This document shows, piece after piece, positions 1 to 8,143 of a DNA stretch of 64,000 nucleotides. Under the pieces are notes generated by a model. That model was not told the origin of the DNA. It did not search any database and saw only the letters and a program-made list of their open reading frames with translations. Every line of letters begins with the position of its first letter. Within the stretch, counting starts at the first letter, position 1. Made by a program: the position numbers and the translations under genes. Source of the DNA: CAVVXX01 sp963707975 (GTDB lineage Bacteria; Pseudomonadota; Alphaproteobacteria; Micropepsales; Micropepsaceae); the NCBI GenBank assembly GCA_963707975.1, contig OY970177.1:1054001-1118000 (forward strand). The letters are read 5' to 3'.

Positions 1-148
1 GACGCTCGAATTCAACGCGGGCGATTTCCTGCCCGAAATGCGCGACGCCTGGCACTTCGGCTCGAACCCCGGCGCCGAGCCCGTGCAGCTTCTCGTCATC
101 GATCAGGTGCCTCCCGGCACGCCCAACAATATGGTGATGAAGCAGTAA
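1..148 (+). CDS. Cupin-domain protein, C-terminal end (partial)
   Basis: Only the last 48 codons lie in the window. The frame starts at base 2 and ends with TAA at 146-148. The fragment reads as the last strands of a cupin barrel: a small hydrophobic and aromatic stretch with WHFGSNPG followed by the beta strand VQLLVIDQV, then a short polar tail. Tails like this occur in secreted cupins with a metal-binding barrel, but the metal ligands lie upstream of the window, so substrate and activity cannot be judged. The cupin call rests on the strand pattern only and is tentative. Confidence 0.55.
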   Translation, partial: TLEFNAGDFLPEMRDAWHFGSNPGAEPVQLLVIDQVPPGTPNNMVMKQ

Positions 149-234
149 TCGCAGATGATTGCGCTGGCTTCGCCATCATGCTTCGTCCCTCGGCAAGCTC
201 GGCATGAGGGCTCAGCATGAGGGCCTAGATAAAT

Positions 235-263
235 CCTCACCCTGAGCTTGTCGAAGGGTGAGG
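235..263. repeat. REP-like palindrome
   Basis: CCTCACCCT (235-243) and AGGGTGAGG (255-263) are perfect 9-bp inverted arms around an 11-base loop containing GAGCTTGTCGA. Palindromes with this core are common between genes in alpha- and other proteobacteria. It sits in the 133-bp gap between the cupin gene and the next gene. The stretch before it (about 178-230) also contains repeated GCATGAGGG units. Confidence 0.65.
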
Positions 264-281
264 TGTGAAGGAATAATCCGC

Positions 282-1055
282 ATGGCGCCGCTTACTGAAA
301 AACGTGACGATAGGTTGACGATTGCCGCCATTGCCATCGCCGCCATGTGCATCGTCACCGTGGATCACGAGGGCCTAGGCCACGGCAGCGCGTGTCTCGC
401 GCTTGGGGGCGACATCACGCGCCTCACCAGCGTGTATTTTCGCTGCAGCGCGGCGAGCCCACGGATCGACATAGCTGGCCCCGCAGGCAATCTTCTTGGC
501 GGCCTGATCGCCTGGCTCATTCTGCAGTCCGTTCCGCCCCACGCGGCTCGCGCGCGGCTATTATTACTTCTCGTCACCGCCTTCGCGCTCTATTGGGAAG
601 GCGGCTATGTCATCTATTCCATGCTGAAACTCGACGGCGACTGGTTCTTTGCGGCCCAGGCCGCTTTCGGCGAGCCGGATTGGCTTTGGCGCATAGGCGG
701 CGTGGCACTTGGAGTGTTGTTTTATTTCCTTGGCACGCGCGCAACCGGCGCGGCATTCCGCTCCATTGTTTCCGATCCCCAGCGCGTAGCTCCGCTTGCG
801 CGCCTTTCTTGGCTGACCGCCAGTATTGCAGCCTGCGTGGCCGCTATGTTCTATGCGCCAAATCGCCTCGACGCCGTGCATCAGGCCGCGCTTGAAATTG
901 GCGCAGGGTCCTGGCCGCTGCTGGTTCTGCCTTTCTTCATGCGTCTGCCTGCGGGCGAAACGAACGTCATCATAAGCCGGAATTACAGCTGGATCGTTTT
1001 CGTAAGTCTACTTTACGCGGCTTTCGTCGCAACGCTCGGGCGCGGCATCTACTAA
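282..1055 (+). CDS. Multi-pass membrane protein with HEGLGH motif, possible M50-like metalloprotease
   Basis: A 257-residue protein with six or more hydrophobic segments. The ATG at 282 is chosen over the GTG at 258 because a GAAGGA ribosome site lies nine bases before it. H29-E30-G31-L32-G33-H34 falls in the first membrane region and is followed by glycines and DIAGPAGNLLGG (about residues 72-83), which recalls the second conserved loop of site-2-protease (M50) enzymes. M50 enzymes normally carry HExxH. Here the second histidine is one residue further away, so zinc binding is uncertain. It may be a divergent or inactive relative. The role is unknown. It converges on the VOC gene, whose stop codon is immediately adjacent. 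Confidence 0.6.
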   Translation: MAPLTEKRDDRLTIAAIAIAAMCIVTVDHEGLGHGSACLALGGDITRLTSVYFRCSAASPRIDIAGPAGNLLGGLIAWLILQSVPPHAARARLLLLLVTAFALYWEGGYVIYSMLKLDGDWFFAAQAAFGEPDWLWRIGGVALGVLFYFLGTRATGAAFRSIVSDPQRVAPLARLSWLTASIAACVAAMFYAPNRLDAVHQAALEIGAGSWPLLVLPFFMRLPAGETNVIISRNYSWIVFVSLLYAAFVATLGRGIY

Positions 1056-1424
1056 CTACATCTTCTTCGCCGTTTGCCACAGCCCCAGCATGGCACCCGT
1101 GGGGTCGGTGATGATGGAAAACTTGCCCATGTCCGCGACCGGCACGTTTTCCTGGATGATTTTCGCGCCCATCTGTTTCGCCTTTTTGGTAGTCGCCGCC
1201 AAATCGTCCACCAGCACATAGGCCAGCCACGCCGAAGGCGCGCCCGGCACCGGGTGTTTCATCATACCGCCGCCAGTGCCTTCACCCACCTTGATCAGGG
1301 TGTACTTGCCGTGCTGGCCCATGTCGCGGTCCTGCAAATCCCAATCGAACAGTTCGCCATAGAATTCCTTGGCCTGTTTCGGATCGGTGGTGTTGAGCTC
1401 GACATGCACAAAGGGATTTGCCAT
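1056..1424 (-). CDS. VOC family protein (glyoxalase/bleomycin-resistance fold)
   Basis: 122 residues, the normal size of a single-domain vicinal-oxygen-chelate protein with two beta-alpha-beta-beta-beta modules. The start MANPFVHVELNTTDPKQAKEF and the end ITDPTGAMLGLWQ match the CFP-30/glyoxalase-like subgroup, in which a VExxxxD segment opens the first module and DPxGxxxGL closes the second. A GGAGG ribosome site lies just before the ATG. Members of this subgroup are mostly uncharacterised; a metal-dependent small-molecule function is possible. Its substrate cannot be read from the sequence. It stands alone, and its stop codon abuts that of the gene on the other strand. Confidence 0.9.
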   Translation of the reverse strand: MANPFVHVELNTTDPKQAKEFYGELFDWDLQDRDMGQHGKYTLIKVGEGTGGGMMKHPVPGAPSAWLAYVLVDDLAATTKKAKQMGAKIIQENVPVADMGKFSIITDPTGAMLGLWQTAKKM

Positions 1425-1566
1425 TGCTGCCTCCTGCCTGTGTTGGAATTGGAACCGGCCGTCGCCTGGTCGAAACTATCAACGCCGGCCGCATCACATC
1501 GTTCCAGAAAATTGAGACAATAGTGCGAATGTTTCCGGTGAAATCCCGCACGTATCCAACGCGCCG

Positions 1567-2040
1567 TCATCGTGAGCAGCGCGAAACCTTAACCTCGCAC
1601 TGTTTGCCGCCGTCTTTCGCGCACTGGCGCATGGCCTCCTCGCGCGCGGCGCCCTCGCCATCGCCAAGGCCCCAATAGGCGGCATCGCTATCGCCGCGCG
1701 CCGCTACCGCGCCGCATTCCCGGTCGAACCACACCATCACTTCGCAATCATTGCCGTTCTGAGCGCAGTTCTTCATCGCCTCGTTTTGGGCTCTGTCGCG
1801 GCTCTCCCAATTATAGGAGTAGCCCCACGCCCCGCTCTTGCGGCCATAAGCAATGGCGCCAAAGGCGGGCTTGGGCGGCGCTGGCGTCTCGCACGTATGC
1901 GTATACTCGACGCATTCACCCTCTTCATACATGCTGCACGTGGTCGTGCACACTTGCGCCTGCGCCGGCGCGCCCATACCCGCGCTCAAAGCAAGCAGCA
2001 AGGCCGCTCCCGTAATAACCCGCGCGCCCAGACACGCCAT
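1567..2040 (-). CDS. Secreted DUF4189 protein
   Basis: 157 residues from the ATG at 2040, chosen because GGGGGA lies seven bases upstream; an earlier ATG at 2079 has no such site. The N terminus is a clear signal peptide ending near APAQAQ. A short Cys-rich stretch follows (CTTTCSMYEEGECVEY), then the DUF4189 domain (about residues 60-155) with its typical FGAIAYG opening and paired cysteines in NCAQNGNDCEV and QCAKDGGKQCEV. The many cysteines suggest disulfides in the periplasm or outside the cell. Function of the family is not established. Confidence 0.88.
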   Translation of the reverse strand: MACLGARVITGAALLLALSAGMGAPAQAQVCTTTCSMYEEGECVEYTHTCETPAPPKPAFGAIAYGRKSGAWGYSYNWESRDRAQNEAMKNCAQNGNDCEVMVWFDRECGAVAARGDSDAAYWGLGDGEGAAREEAMRQCAKDGGKQCEVKVSRCSR

Positions 2041-2120
2041 GCATGTTCCCCCATTGCTGCACGCAAGACTATCATACATGCGGGTAACTATATTACTCTA
2101 CTGGAAAAGAGGATGCCCCA

Positions 2121-2477
2121 ATGCCAGAGGCCAAGACCTATACCGGCGGCTGCCACTGCAAGAAGGTCCGTTATGAAGTGACGGCCGATCTTGCCAGCAC
2201 CGTCTCATGCAATTGCTCGATCTGCACGGCGCGCGGGCTCATCATTGCTTTCGTGCCTGCGCAGCAGTTCAAGCTCGTTTCCGGCCAGGGCCTCACCGAT
2301 TACCAGTTCAACAAGAAGCACATCCACCACCTTTTTTGCCCCACCTGCGGCGTCGAATCCTTCGCCACGGGAAAAGACAAAAAGGGCAATGAGACCTATG
2401 CAATCAATGTCCGTTGCCTCGACGATGTGGACATCGCGGCCCTGAAGCCCGCACTGTTCGACGGCAGAAGCCTGTAA
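2121..2477 (+). CDS. GFA family protein (Mss4-like zinc fold)
   Basis: 118 residues with the zinc-binding cysteines of the GFA/CENP-V family: C11 and C13 (GGCHCKKVRYE), C30, C32 and C35 (CNCSIC), and C73 and C76 (CPTCG). The family is named after glutathione-dependent formaldehyde-activating enzyme, although that activity is disputed and most members have no proven substrate. A Mss4-like zinc-bound fold is expected. An AGAGG site precedes the ATG. It is followed 39 bases later by dodecin on the same strand, so the two may share a transcript. Confidence 0.92.
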   Translation: MPEAKTYTGGCHCKKVRYEVTADLASTVSCNCSICTARGLIIAFVPAQQFKLVSGQGLTDYQFNKKHIHHLFCPTCGVESFATGKDKKGNETYAINVRCLDDVDIAALKPALFDGRSL

Positions 2478-2516
2478 CCCGCGTCCAACCCGTCATTGCA
2501 TAATCAGGAGATCATC

Positions 2517-2738
2517 ATGGCAAAGAAGTCAGGAAGCGCCGTTTATCGTGTTACGGAAGTCATCGGCACCAGCAAATCATCGTGGGAGGACGCGGCAAAA
2601 AGCGCCATCCAGACCGCCAGCAAATCCTTGCGTGATCTGCGAGTGGCAGAAATCGGCAAACTCGACATGAAGATCGAGGACGGCAAGGTCGTGGCCTACC
2701 GCGCGCGAGTCTCGCTCTCCTTCAAATACGAAGCCTGA
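2517..2738 (+). CDS. Dodecin
   Basis: 73 residues, the usual length of dodecin, a small dodecameric flavin-binding protein that stores or buffers FMN, riboflavin or related flavins in the cytoplasm. The sequence has the expected beta-alpha-beta-beta layout: VYRVTEVIGTSKSSWEDAA, then the helix with SAIQTASKSLRDL, then two strands ending in YRARVSLSFKYE. The ATG at 2517 is preceded by AGGAGA at a good distance. A TTG 21 bases earlier is open but unlikely. It converges on the peroxiredoxin gene. Confidence 0.93.
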   Translation: MAKKSGSAVYRVTEVIGTSKSSWEDAAKSAIQTASKSLRDLRVAEIGKLDMKIEDGKVVAYRARVSLSFKYEA

Positions 2739-2745
2739 ACCGGAA

Positions 2746-3291
2746 TTATTTTCCAGCCTTGTGGTCGGCGTCCCACTTCTCGACCGCCGCCATGGTGTTC
2801 TCGACGTGGTGGGTGGGGTCGAGATCGGTATAGGTGTAAAGAATCGTACTATCCGGCGCGATGACATAGGACGTGCGGTTGGCGTATTCCGGCTTCTTTG
2901 CCAGCACGGCGTCGTAAGCCTTCATGATGTGCTGCTCGGTGTCGGCGGCCACGGGAAACTTACTGCGGCATTCGCTGGTCGAAAATTTGTCGAGCTTGGC
3001 GATGTCGTCATGGCTGACACCGATTACGGTCGCGCCCAGCGCCTTGAACTTGTTCATCGCGTCCGCGAACTCGTGCGCCTCGATCGTGCATCCCGTGGTG
3101 AATGCGGCCGGATAGAAATAAAGCACGACGGGCCCCTTCTTCAGCGCGTCGGCCAGCGCGAAGGTGAATTCCTTGCCGCCGAGCGAGGCCTGCGCGGTGA
3201 AATCGGGCGCCTTCGCCCCCACGCTCAGCGCGGCCTGGGCCGGCAGCGCAAATGCGCAAGCGATAATGGTACAGGCAATAATTCGGCTCAT
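2746..3291 (-). CDS. Secreted peroxiredoxin (BCP/AhpC-TSA family)
   Basis: 181 residues with a signal peptide (residues 1-20, ending PAQA) and a thioredoxin-fold peroxiredoxin domain. The active site is P61-AAFT-TG-C68, matching PxxxTxxC, with C68 as peroxidatic cysteine. C108 in STSEC is a candidate resolving cysteine. Peroxiredoxins reduce hydrogen peroxide or organic peroxides using a thiol donor. A Sec signal places this one in the periplasm, where the donor system is not identified here. BCP-type enzymes are usually cytoplasmic, so export is a mild peculiarity. No partner gene is adjacent. Confidence 0.9.
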   Translation of the reverse strand: MSRIIACTIIACAFALPAQAALSVGAKAPDFTAQASLGGKEFTFALADALKKGPVVLYFYPAAFTTGCTIEAHEFADAMNKFKALGATVIGVSHDDIAKLDKFSTSECRSKFPVAADTEQHIMKAYDAVLAKKPEYANRTSYVIAPDSTILYTYTDLDPTHHVENTMAAVEKWDADHKAGK

Positions 3292-3453
3292 GATTTTCTC
3301 CGTTGCTGAAATTTTGCGCTATGTTCGGTCTCCCAGCCGCGGGGCGCAATCTCGCCGATAAGCATTTGATCGAATGTGGCTTTTCGGCACCCAATTCTCG
3401 CGTTTCCGTGATGTGTTTAAGGCCATGTCATCGGATAAATTGTTAAAGGCAAT

Positions 3454-5664
3454 ATGAAAGGGCTCCCCATGAAAATGTGGCCGGTTTGTTACGGCGCGGC
3501 CATCGCGCTCGCGGGTATCTCCTTGGCGTTTGCAGCGGGCTCCAGCGATCCGCTCGCGCCCATTGGCGCACCGGCAAGACCGGCGGCCGCACCGGTGAAG
3601 CCGGTCACCGAAACCCTGTGGGGCGTCAAGGTCTCCGACAATTATCGCTATATGGAAGACATGAGCCCGGACACCGTCGCCTGGATGAAGGCCGAAGGCG
3701 CCTACACGCGCAGCATATTCGACAGCATCAAGCCGCGCGCCGCTTTTTTGAAGAAGATGTCCGATTTCGGCGGCGCTTTCGATTTTATCGAAAACTATCA
3801 GACCTATGGCGGCCGCGCTTTCTATGAGGAGCGCTCGCCCGGCTCCGACAATTTCAACCTCGTGGTCAAGGACGCCAAAGGCGCGCGCAAGATCGTTGAC
3901 ATGGCGGCGTGGCGCGCGGCCTACGGCGGCAAGCCTTACGCCATAAATTTCTTTCAGGCTTCCTATGACGGCGCCAAGGTTGCCGTCGGCATTTCCGAAG
4001 GTGGCTCGGAAAACGCCTCCACCTATGTCTTCGATGCGGCGTCGGGCGCACAGATTGCAGACCCGCTTCCGCGCACGCAATTCGGCATCCTCAGTTGGAC
4101 CCTGGATAGCAAGAGCGTTTACGTCAATCAGCTGGCCGAACTGAAGCCCAGCGATTCCACCACCCTGAAATACCAGAATTCGACAGTCGAGTTGTGGGAC
4201 TTGAAGTCAAGGCTCAAGCCCGTCTTGGGAACTTCGGTCGGCCACGGGCCGCAATTCGAACCGGTGCAATTTCCTGCGCTCGGCACTTGGCCAGATTCCT
4301 CGCTGGCGGTGGCGCTCAATATAAACGGGGTGCAAAACGAGTTGGAACTTTGGCTTGCGCCCTTGTCCGAGGCGGCCGACGCCGATGTAAAATGGACCGA
4401 GCTCGCCGCGCGTGACGACGACGTCACCAGCATTGAGATGCGTGGAGACGAGATTTTCCTGCTTACTCACAAAGATGCGCCGACCTTCAAGGTTCTTTCG
4501 CTCAAACTTGGCCAGAAGCTGGCCGATGCCAGCACTCTTTTGGCGGCCAACCCAAATCGTGTGGTAGAATCCATCCACGCGGCGTCTGATGCGCTTTATG
4601 TGGTGACTCGCGAAGGCGTCTATTCGCATCTATTGCGCCTTCCGGTGGGCAAAACGGAAGCGGAAGACATCCCGCTTCCCTTCAAGGGCAGTGTCAGCGC
4701 CGCCTTCACCGATCCGCGCGCGCCCGGCGTCATCATCACCGAAGAAAGCTGGACGATTCCACCGACCTATCTTTCCTACGACTCCGCCACGAAACAGTTC
4801 ACCGATCTTAAGCTCGGCACGCAACCGCCATACGACCCAAGCCAGTTCGAGGTGCAGGATCTCGAGGCCAAGGCGCATGATGGCGTGATGGTGCCGCTCA
4901 CACTGGTGCAGCCGAAGGACGCCAAAGGCCCGCAGATCGTGCTGATGCGCGCCTATGGTTCCTATGGCATTTCCGATCTGCCGGCGTTCAGTCCCCGCAC
5001 CATCGTGTTCATGCAGCAAGGCGCCGATTACGCCGATTGCCATGTGCGCGGCGGCGGCGAGCTCGGTGAGGCCTGGCGGCTCGGCGGCAAGGACGCCAAA
5101 AAGCACAACACCTGGCAGGATCTGATCGCCTGCGGCGAAGATCTGATCGCGCGCGGCATCACCACCAAGGACAAGCTTTTTATCTTTGGCGGTTCGGCCG
5201 GCGGCATCACCATGGGCCGCGCCCTCACCGAACGTCCTGATCTCTGGGCCGGCGTTATCGACGCGGTGCCGGCGGCCAATACGTTGCGGGCGGAATTTTC
5301 CACCAATGGGCCTGACAATATTCCTGAATTCGGCTCGGTGAAAACCGAGCAGGGCTTCAAGAACCTCTACGACATGGATACGTTGCAGCATGTGAAAAAC
5401 GGCACGAAGTATCCCGCCGTTCTCATCACCACCGGCCTCAACGATCCGCGCGTGTCGCCTTGGGAACCTGCGAAGGCGGCCGCGCGTCTGCAGGCCTCTG
5501 GCACGAGGAAGCCCATCTTGCTGCGTGTTGATGCCGAAGCAGGCCATGGCTTCGGCTCGACCAAATCGCAGAGCGACGAGCTCTATGCCGACTTTGGCAG
5601 CTTCATTTTCTGGCGCGCCGGGCGCCCCGATTGGCGGCCCATCCTCGCGGCCGGGGGCCATTAG
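3454..5664 (+). CDS. Prolyl oligopeptidase family serine peptidase (S9), secreted
   Basis: 736 residues, normal for S9A enzymes: an N-terminal seven-bladed propeller region (about residues 100-450) and a C-terminal alpha/beta-hydrolase domain. Catalytic residues are visible: S581 in GGSAGG, D664 in NDPRVSPWE and H698 in AGHGFG. Such peptidases cut short peptides after proline. A signal peptide follows the second ATG (3469; WPVCYGAAIALAGISLAFAAG), so the enzyme is likely periplasmic. The ATG at 3454 has an AAAGG site just before it, and 3469 is an alternative. It is a single gene, divergent from the peroxiredoxin. Confidence 0.93.
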   Translation: MKGLPMKMWPVCYGAAIALAGISLAFAAGSSDPLAPIGAPARPAAAPVKPVTETLWGVKVSDNYRYMEDMSPDTVAWMKAEGAYTRSIFDSIKPRAAFLKKMSDFGGAFDFIENYQTYGGRAFYEERSPGSDNFNLVVKDAKGARKIVDMAAWRAAYGGKPYAINFFQASYDGAKVAVGISEGGSENASTYVFDAASGAQIADPLPRTQFGILSWTLDSKSVYVNQLAELKPSDSTTLKYQNSTVELWDLKSRLKPVLGTSVGHGPQFEPVQFPALGTWPDSSLAVALNINGVQNELELWLAPLSEAADADVKWTELAARDDDVTSIEMRGDEIFLLTHKDAPTFKVLSLKLGQKLADASTLLAANPNRVVESIHAASDALYVVTREGVYSHLLRLPVGKTEAEDIPLPFKGSVSAAFTDPRAPGVIITEESWTIPPTYLSYDSATKQFTDLKLGTQPPYDPSQFEVQDLEAKAHDGVMVPLTLVQPKDAKGPQIVLMRAYGSYGISDLPAFSPRTIVFMQQGADYADCHVRGGGELGEAWRLGGKDAKKHNTWQDLIACGEDLIARGITTKDKLFIFGGSAGGITMGRALTERPDLWAGVIDAVPAANTLRAEFSTNGPDNIPEFGSVKTEQGFKNLYDMDTLQHVKNGTKYPAVLITTGLNDPRVSPWEPAKAAARLQASGTRKPILLRVDAEAGHGFGSTKSQSDELYADFGSFIFWRAGRPDWRPILAAGGH

Positions 5665-5743
5665 CCCCGTTACAAACGCCAGGTTCTCTATATAATAGCC
5701 TCGGCGCGGCGACGCGCTGGGGCTATTTGGGAGACGGCTGGCC

Positions 5744-6205
5744 ATGGAAGACAACATTTTTCTCGATACTGGCAAGGGCATTATTGCCGGCATCGTTGGT
5801 TCGATCGTGCTTGCTCTGCTCTTGTATGTGAAAGACATGGCCGGGCTGGTTCCCGATCTCAGCCTGATTACGGCATTCATGAAGCTCGCCGGGGTAACCT
5901 CGACGACCACGGGCTGGATCATCTTCTTCGTCATCAACGCTCTTATCATCGGCGCCGTATTCGCGGCGCTGGACGCGCATCTGGAACGCCCCGAAGGCTC
6001 GGAAGAAATTGTGCGCGGCGCGTTGTTTGGCGTGGGCCTCTGGTTCCTGACCATGATCCTGTTGATGCCGATGACGGCGGCAGGAACCTTTGCAATGAAT
6101 TATGGCGCAATCGCTCCGGCCATCATGTTCGCAGCCCAGGTCATACAGGGCATGGTCATGGGCGGCGTTTACGGCGCGCTCAGGCCGGAGCCAGTGACGA
6201 CCTGA
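5744..6205 (+). CDS. Small four-helix membrane protein
   Basis: 153 residues with about four hydrophobic helices: residues 12-28, 55-75, 92-110 and 122-145. A short charged loop (LDAHLERPEGSEE) separates the second and third. Glycines recur at regular spacing inside the helices, as in small bacterial integral membrane families such as DUF6789, to which it may belong. A GGGAGA site lies before the ATG. No catalytic motif is visible and no function can be given. It is followed 35 bases later by the exonuclease on the same strand. Confidence 0.75.
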   Translation: MEDNIFLDTGKGIIAGIVGSIVLALLLYVKDMAGLVPDLSLITAFMKLAGVTSTTTGWIIFFVINALIIGAVFAALDAHLERPEGSEEIVRGALFGVGLWFLTMILLMPMTAAGTFAMNYGAIAPAIMFAAQVIQGMVMGGVYGALRPEPVTT

Positions 6206-6240
6206 AAGACCGTTAATCGCGTAACAAGGGCCAGGGTGCG

Positions 6241-6798
6241 CTGCGTACCATCGCGATCGATTTCGAAACCGCCAATCCGCGCCCCGGCAATGCCTGCGCG
6301 CTGGGGTTAGCCTGGATCGAAGGCGGCCGCGTCACGCGTGTCGAAGAGCGCTTGATCCGCCCGCGCGAGATGCGCTTCACCTTCACCTGGGTTCACGGCA
6401 TCACCGCCCATGACGTTCGCGACGCGCCGGAATTTCCCAAAGTATTCGAGGAATTCCGTCCCGCGCTCAAAGGCGCGTTATTGCTCGCGCATAATGCAGG
6501 CTTCGATGCAGGCGTGATGCGCAGCTGTTTGCGCGCCTATGGCTTGCGCTCTCCCAGGCTGTCTTACCTCTGCACGCTTGGCATCGCGCGCGCCGTGTGG
6601 CCGGAACTCCATTCGAAATCGCTCGACAGCGTCGCGCGCCATCTGGGGCTCGCATTCCACCATCACAACGCAGCTGAAGACGCGCGCGTCTGCGCCGAAA
6701 TCGCGATTGCCGCCTCGCGCATAGTGGATGCCTTGGAAGTCGCCGATATTCCGGCGCGGCTCGATGTCTGGCGCGCGCCTGAACGCGCCATCGCCTGA
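6241..6798 (+). CDS. 3'-5' exonuclease, DEDDh family, probable CTG start
   Basis: 185 residues if translation starts at CTG 6241. The three exonuclease motifs are present: IAIDFET near the N terminus (D7, E9), AHNAGFDAGVM (Exo II) and HHNAAEDARV (Exo III, the DEDDh histidine). These bind two metal ions for DNA or RNA 3'-end removal, as in the DnaQ/epsilon proofreading fold. No ATG, GTG or TTG lies in frame between the upstream stop (6214-6216) and motif I. A TTG at 6352 would remove motif I and give a dead protein. AAGGG at 6226-6230 and AGGG at 6233-6236 precede the CTG. Confidence 0.85.
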   Translation: MRTIAIDFETANPRPGNACALGLAWIEGGRVTRVEERLIRPREMRFTFTWVHGITAHDVRDAPEFPKVFEEFRPALKGALLLAHNAGFDAGVMRSCLRAYGLRSPRLSYLCTLGIARAVWPELHSKSLDSVARHLGLAFHHHNAAEDARVCAEIAIAASRIVDALEVADIPARLDVWRAPERAIA

Positions 6799-6811
6799 CG
6801 GAAACAAGGGG

Positions 6812-6840
6812 TGGACAGGTTGGAAGCGATACCCTATATC
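6812..6840 (+). promoter_or_regulatory. Promoter for tRNA-fMet
   Basis: TGGACA at 6812-6817 and TATATC at 6835-6840 are separated by exactly 17 bases, a good match to a housekeeping sigma-70 promoter. Transcription would begin near 6847, about 35 bases before the tRNA. This is a prediction from spacing and hexamers only. Confidence 0.6.
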
Positions 6841-6881
6841 CCGCTGTCCTTCATTGGGCATTCTTCTAAGTAAGGCGTTGA

Positions 6882-6955
<74 letters not shown>

Positions 6956-6970
6956 CTCGAACAAGGCTGG

Positions 6971-6999
6971 AAAAAGGCCGCCTCTCCGGCGGCCTTTTT
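6971..6999. terminator. Bidirectional rho-independent terminator
   Basis: GGCCGCC (6976-6982), loop TCTCC, GGCGGCC (6988-6994), with A5 before and T5 after. Because of the flanking A and T runs it can end transcription from both sides: tRNA-fMet on the plus strand and modBC on the minus strand. Confidence 0.9.
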
Positions 7000-7051
7000 C
7001 TTGGCTGCAGTTTGACCCATGTAGCTGCGAAGTTAGCGATGCGGGACCGCA

Positions 7052-8143
7052 TCAATCGCTCGCGTTCTCGCCAACCGTCACTGATTTAATAAGCGCAAAG
7101 ACCTTGGTTCCCGGCGCAAGCTTCAACCGCTCGGCCGAGCGGCGCGTGATGCGCGCGATCATGCGCGCTTCGCCCAAAGCGAGCTGCACATCGGCGTAGG
7201 CATCGTCGTTCGCGCGGATTGCGGCCACAATTGCTGGCAAAACATTGTTGGCGCTTACCTCCTTGGGTTCGGCAAGCGCCAGCATCACATCTTCGGCATC
7301 GACGCGGATGCGGATTTTATCGCCATGCTGTCCGCGCGTGAGGCGGGGCACTATCAGGCGTCCGCCGGCGAAGGAAAGCACCGTGAGCGCATGGGGCTCA
7401 TCATGTTCCACTATGGCGGCTTCCAGCACGGCACCGGGGAGCAAACGGTCTTTTCCCGTAAACAGGTCAAGGCGCGTCATGACGTCAAACACCGAGCCTT
7501 CCGCTTTCACATGGCCCTCGCTCAGCACGATCATGCGATCGGCAAGGCGCGCCACCTCATCGAGCGAATGGCTAACATAAAGCATGGGGATGTTGGCCTC
7601 GCGCGCGAGCCGTTCGAGAAAGGGAAGAATTTCGGCTTTGCGTGCTGCATCGAGCGCGGCCAGGGGCTCATCGAGCAGAAGCGCGCGCGGGCTGGCCAGA
7701 AGCGCACGCGCGAGGGCCACGCGGTTTTTCTCGCCGCCAGAAAGCGTGCGAGGCCGGCGTTCAAGCAGCGCCTTCAAGCCAAGCAGTGAAATAAGAGCGT
7801 CGATTTGGCCGGCACTCGCTTTCATCTCTGCGCGCCGCCAGCCATAAAGCAAATTCGCCCTAACGGAGATGTTGGGAAAGAGCCTGGCTTCCTGAAAAAC
7901 GACGCCGATGCGCCGCGCACGCGCTGGAAGCACGATATTGTTGGCCGTATCGAGCAGAGTTTCATCATTGAAGGTAATGCGTCCCATATGCGGGCGCATG
8001 AGACCGGCGATAGCGTTGAGGATGGTCGACTTGCCGGCGCCCGAGGGCCCGAACAGCGCCGTCACGCCATGCGCCGCAAGCGGAAAATCAACATCTATGA
8101 CAAATGCGCCGAAGGAATGGCGCAGGGCGATGTTGCAACTCAT
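7052..8143 (-). CDS. modC: Molybdate ABC transporter ATP-binding protein ModC
   Basis: 363 residues, typical of ModC. The ATPase part has Walker A GPSGAGKS (residues 32-39), signature LSGGEKNRVALARALL, Walker B LLLDEPLAALD, and the switch histidine in YVSHSLDE. A C-terminal MOP/TOBE domain (about residues 290-355) follows; in ModC this binds molybdate and limits transport. The pair imports molybdate (or tungstate) across the inner membrane with a periplasmic ModA. The start overlaps the modB stop by four bases, so the two are translationally coupled. The assignment to molybdate rests on the TOBE domain and the ModB partner. Confidence 0.93.
   Translation of the reverse strand: MSCNIALRHSFGAFVIDVDFPLAAHGVTALFGPSGAGKSTILNAIAGLMRPHMGRITFNDETLLDTANNIVLPARARRIGVVFQEARLFPNISVRANLLYGWRRAEMKASAGQIDALISLLGLKALLERRPRTLSGGEKNRVALARALLASPRALLLDEPLAALDAARKAEILPFLERLAREANIPMLYVSHSLDEVARLADRMIVLSEGHVKAEGSVFDVMTRLDLFTGKDRLLPGAVLEAAIVEHDEPHALTVLSFAGGRLIVPRLTRGQHGDKIRIRVDAEDVMLALAEPKEVSANNVLPAIVAAIRANDDAYADVQLALGEARMIARITRRSAERLKLAPGTKVFALIKSVTVGENASD

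Noticed and set aside
4630..6054. Open frame of 474 codons on the minus strand opposite the prolyl oligopeptidase gene
   Set aside because: It is a shadow of GC-rich codon use. The plus-strand gene has all catalytic motifs, whereas the antisense product has no domain and an odd His/Arg-rich composition.
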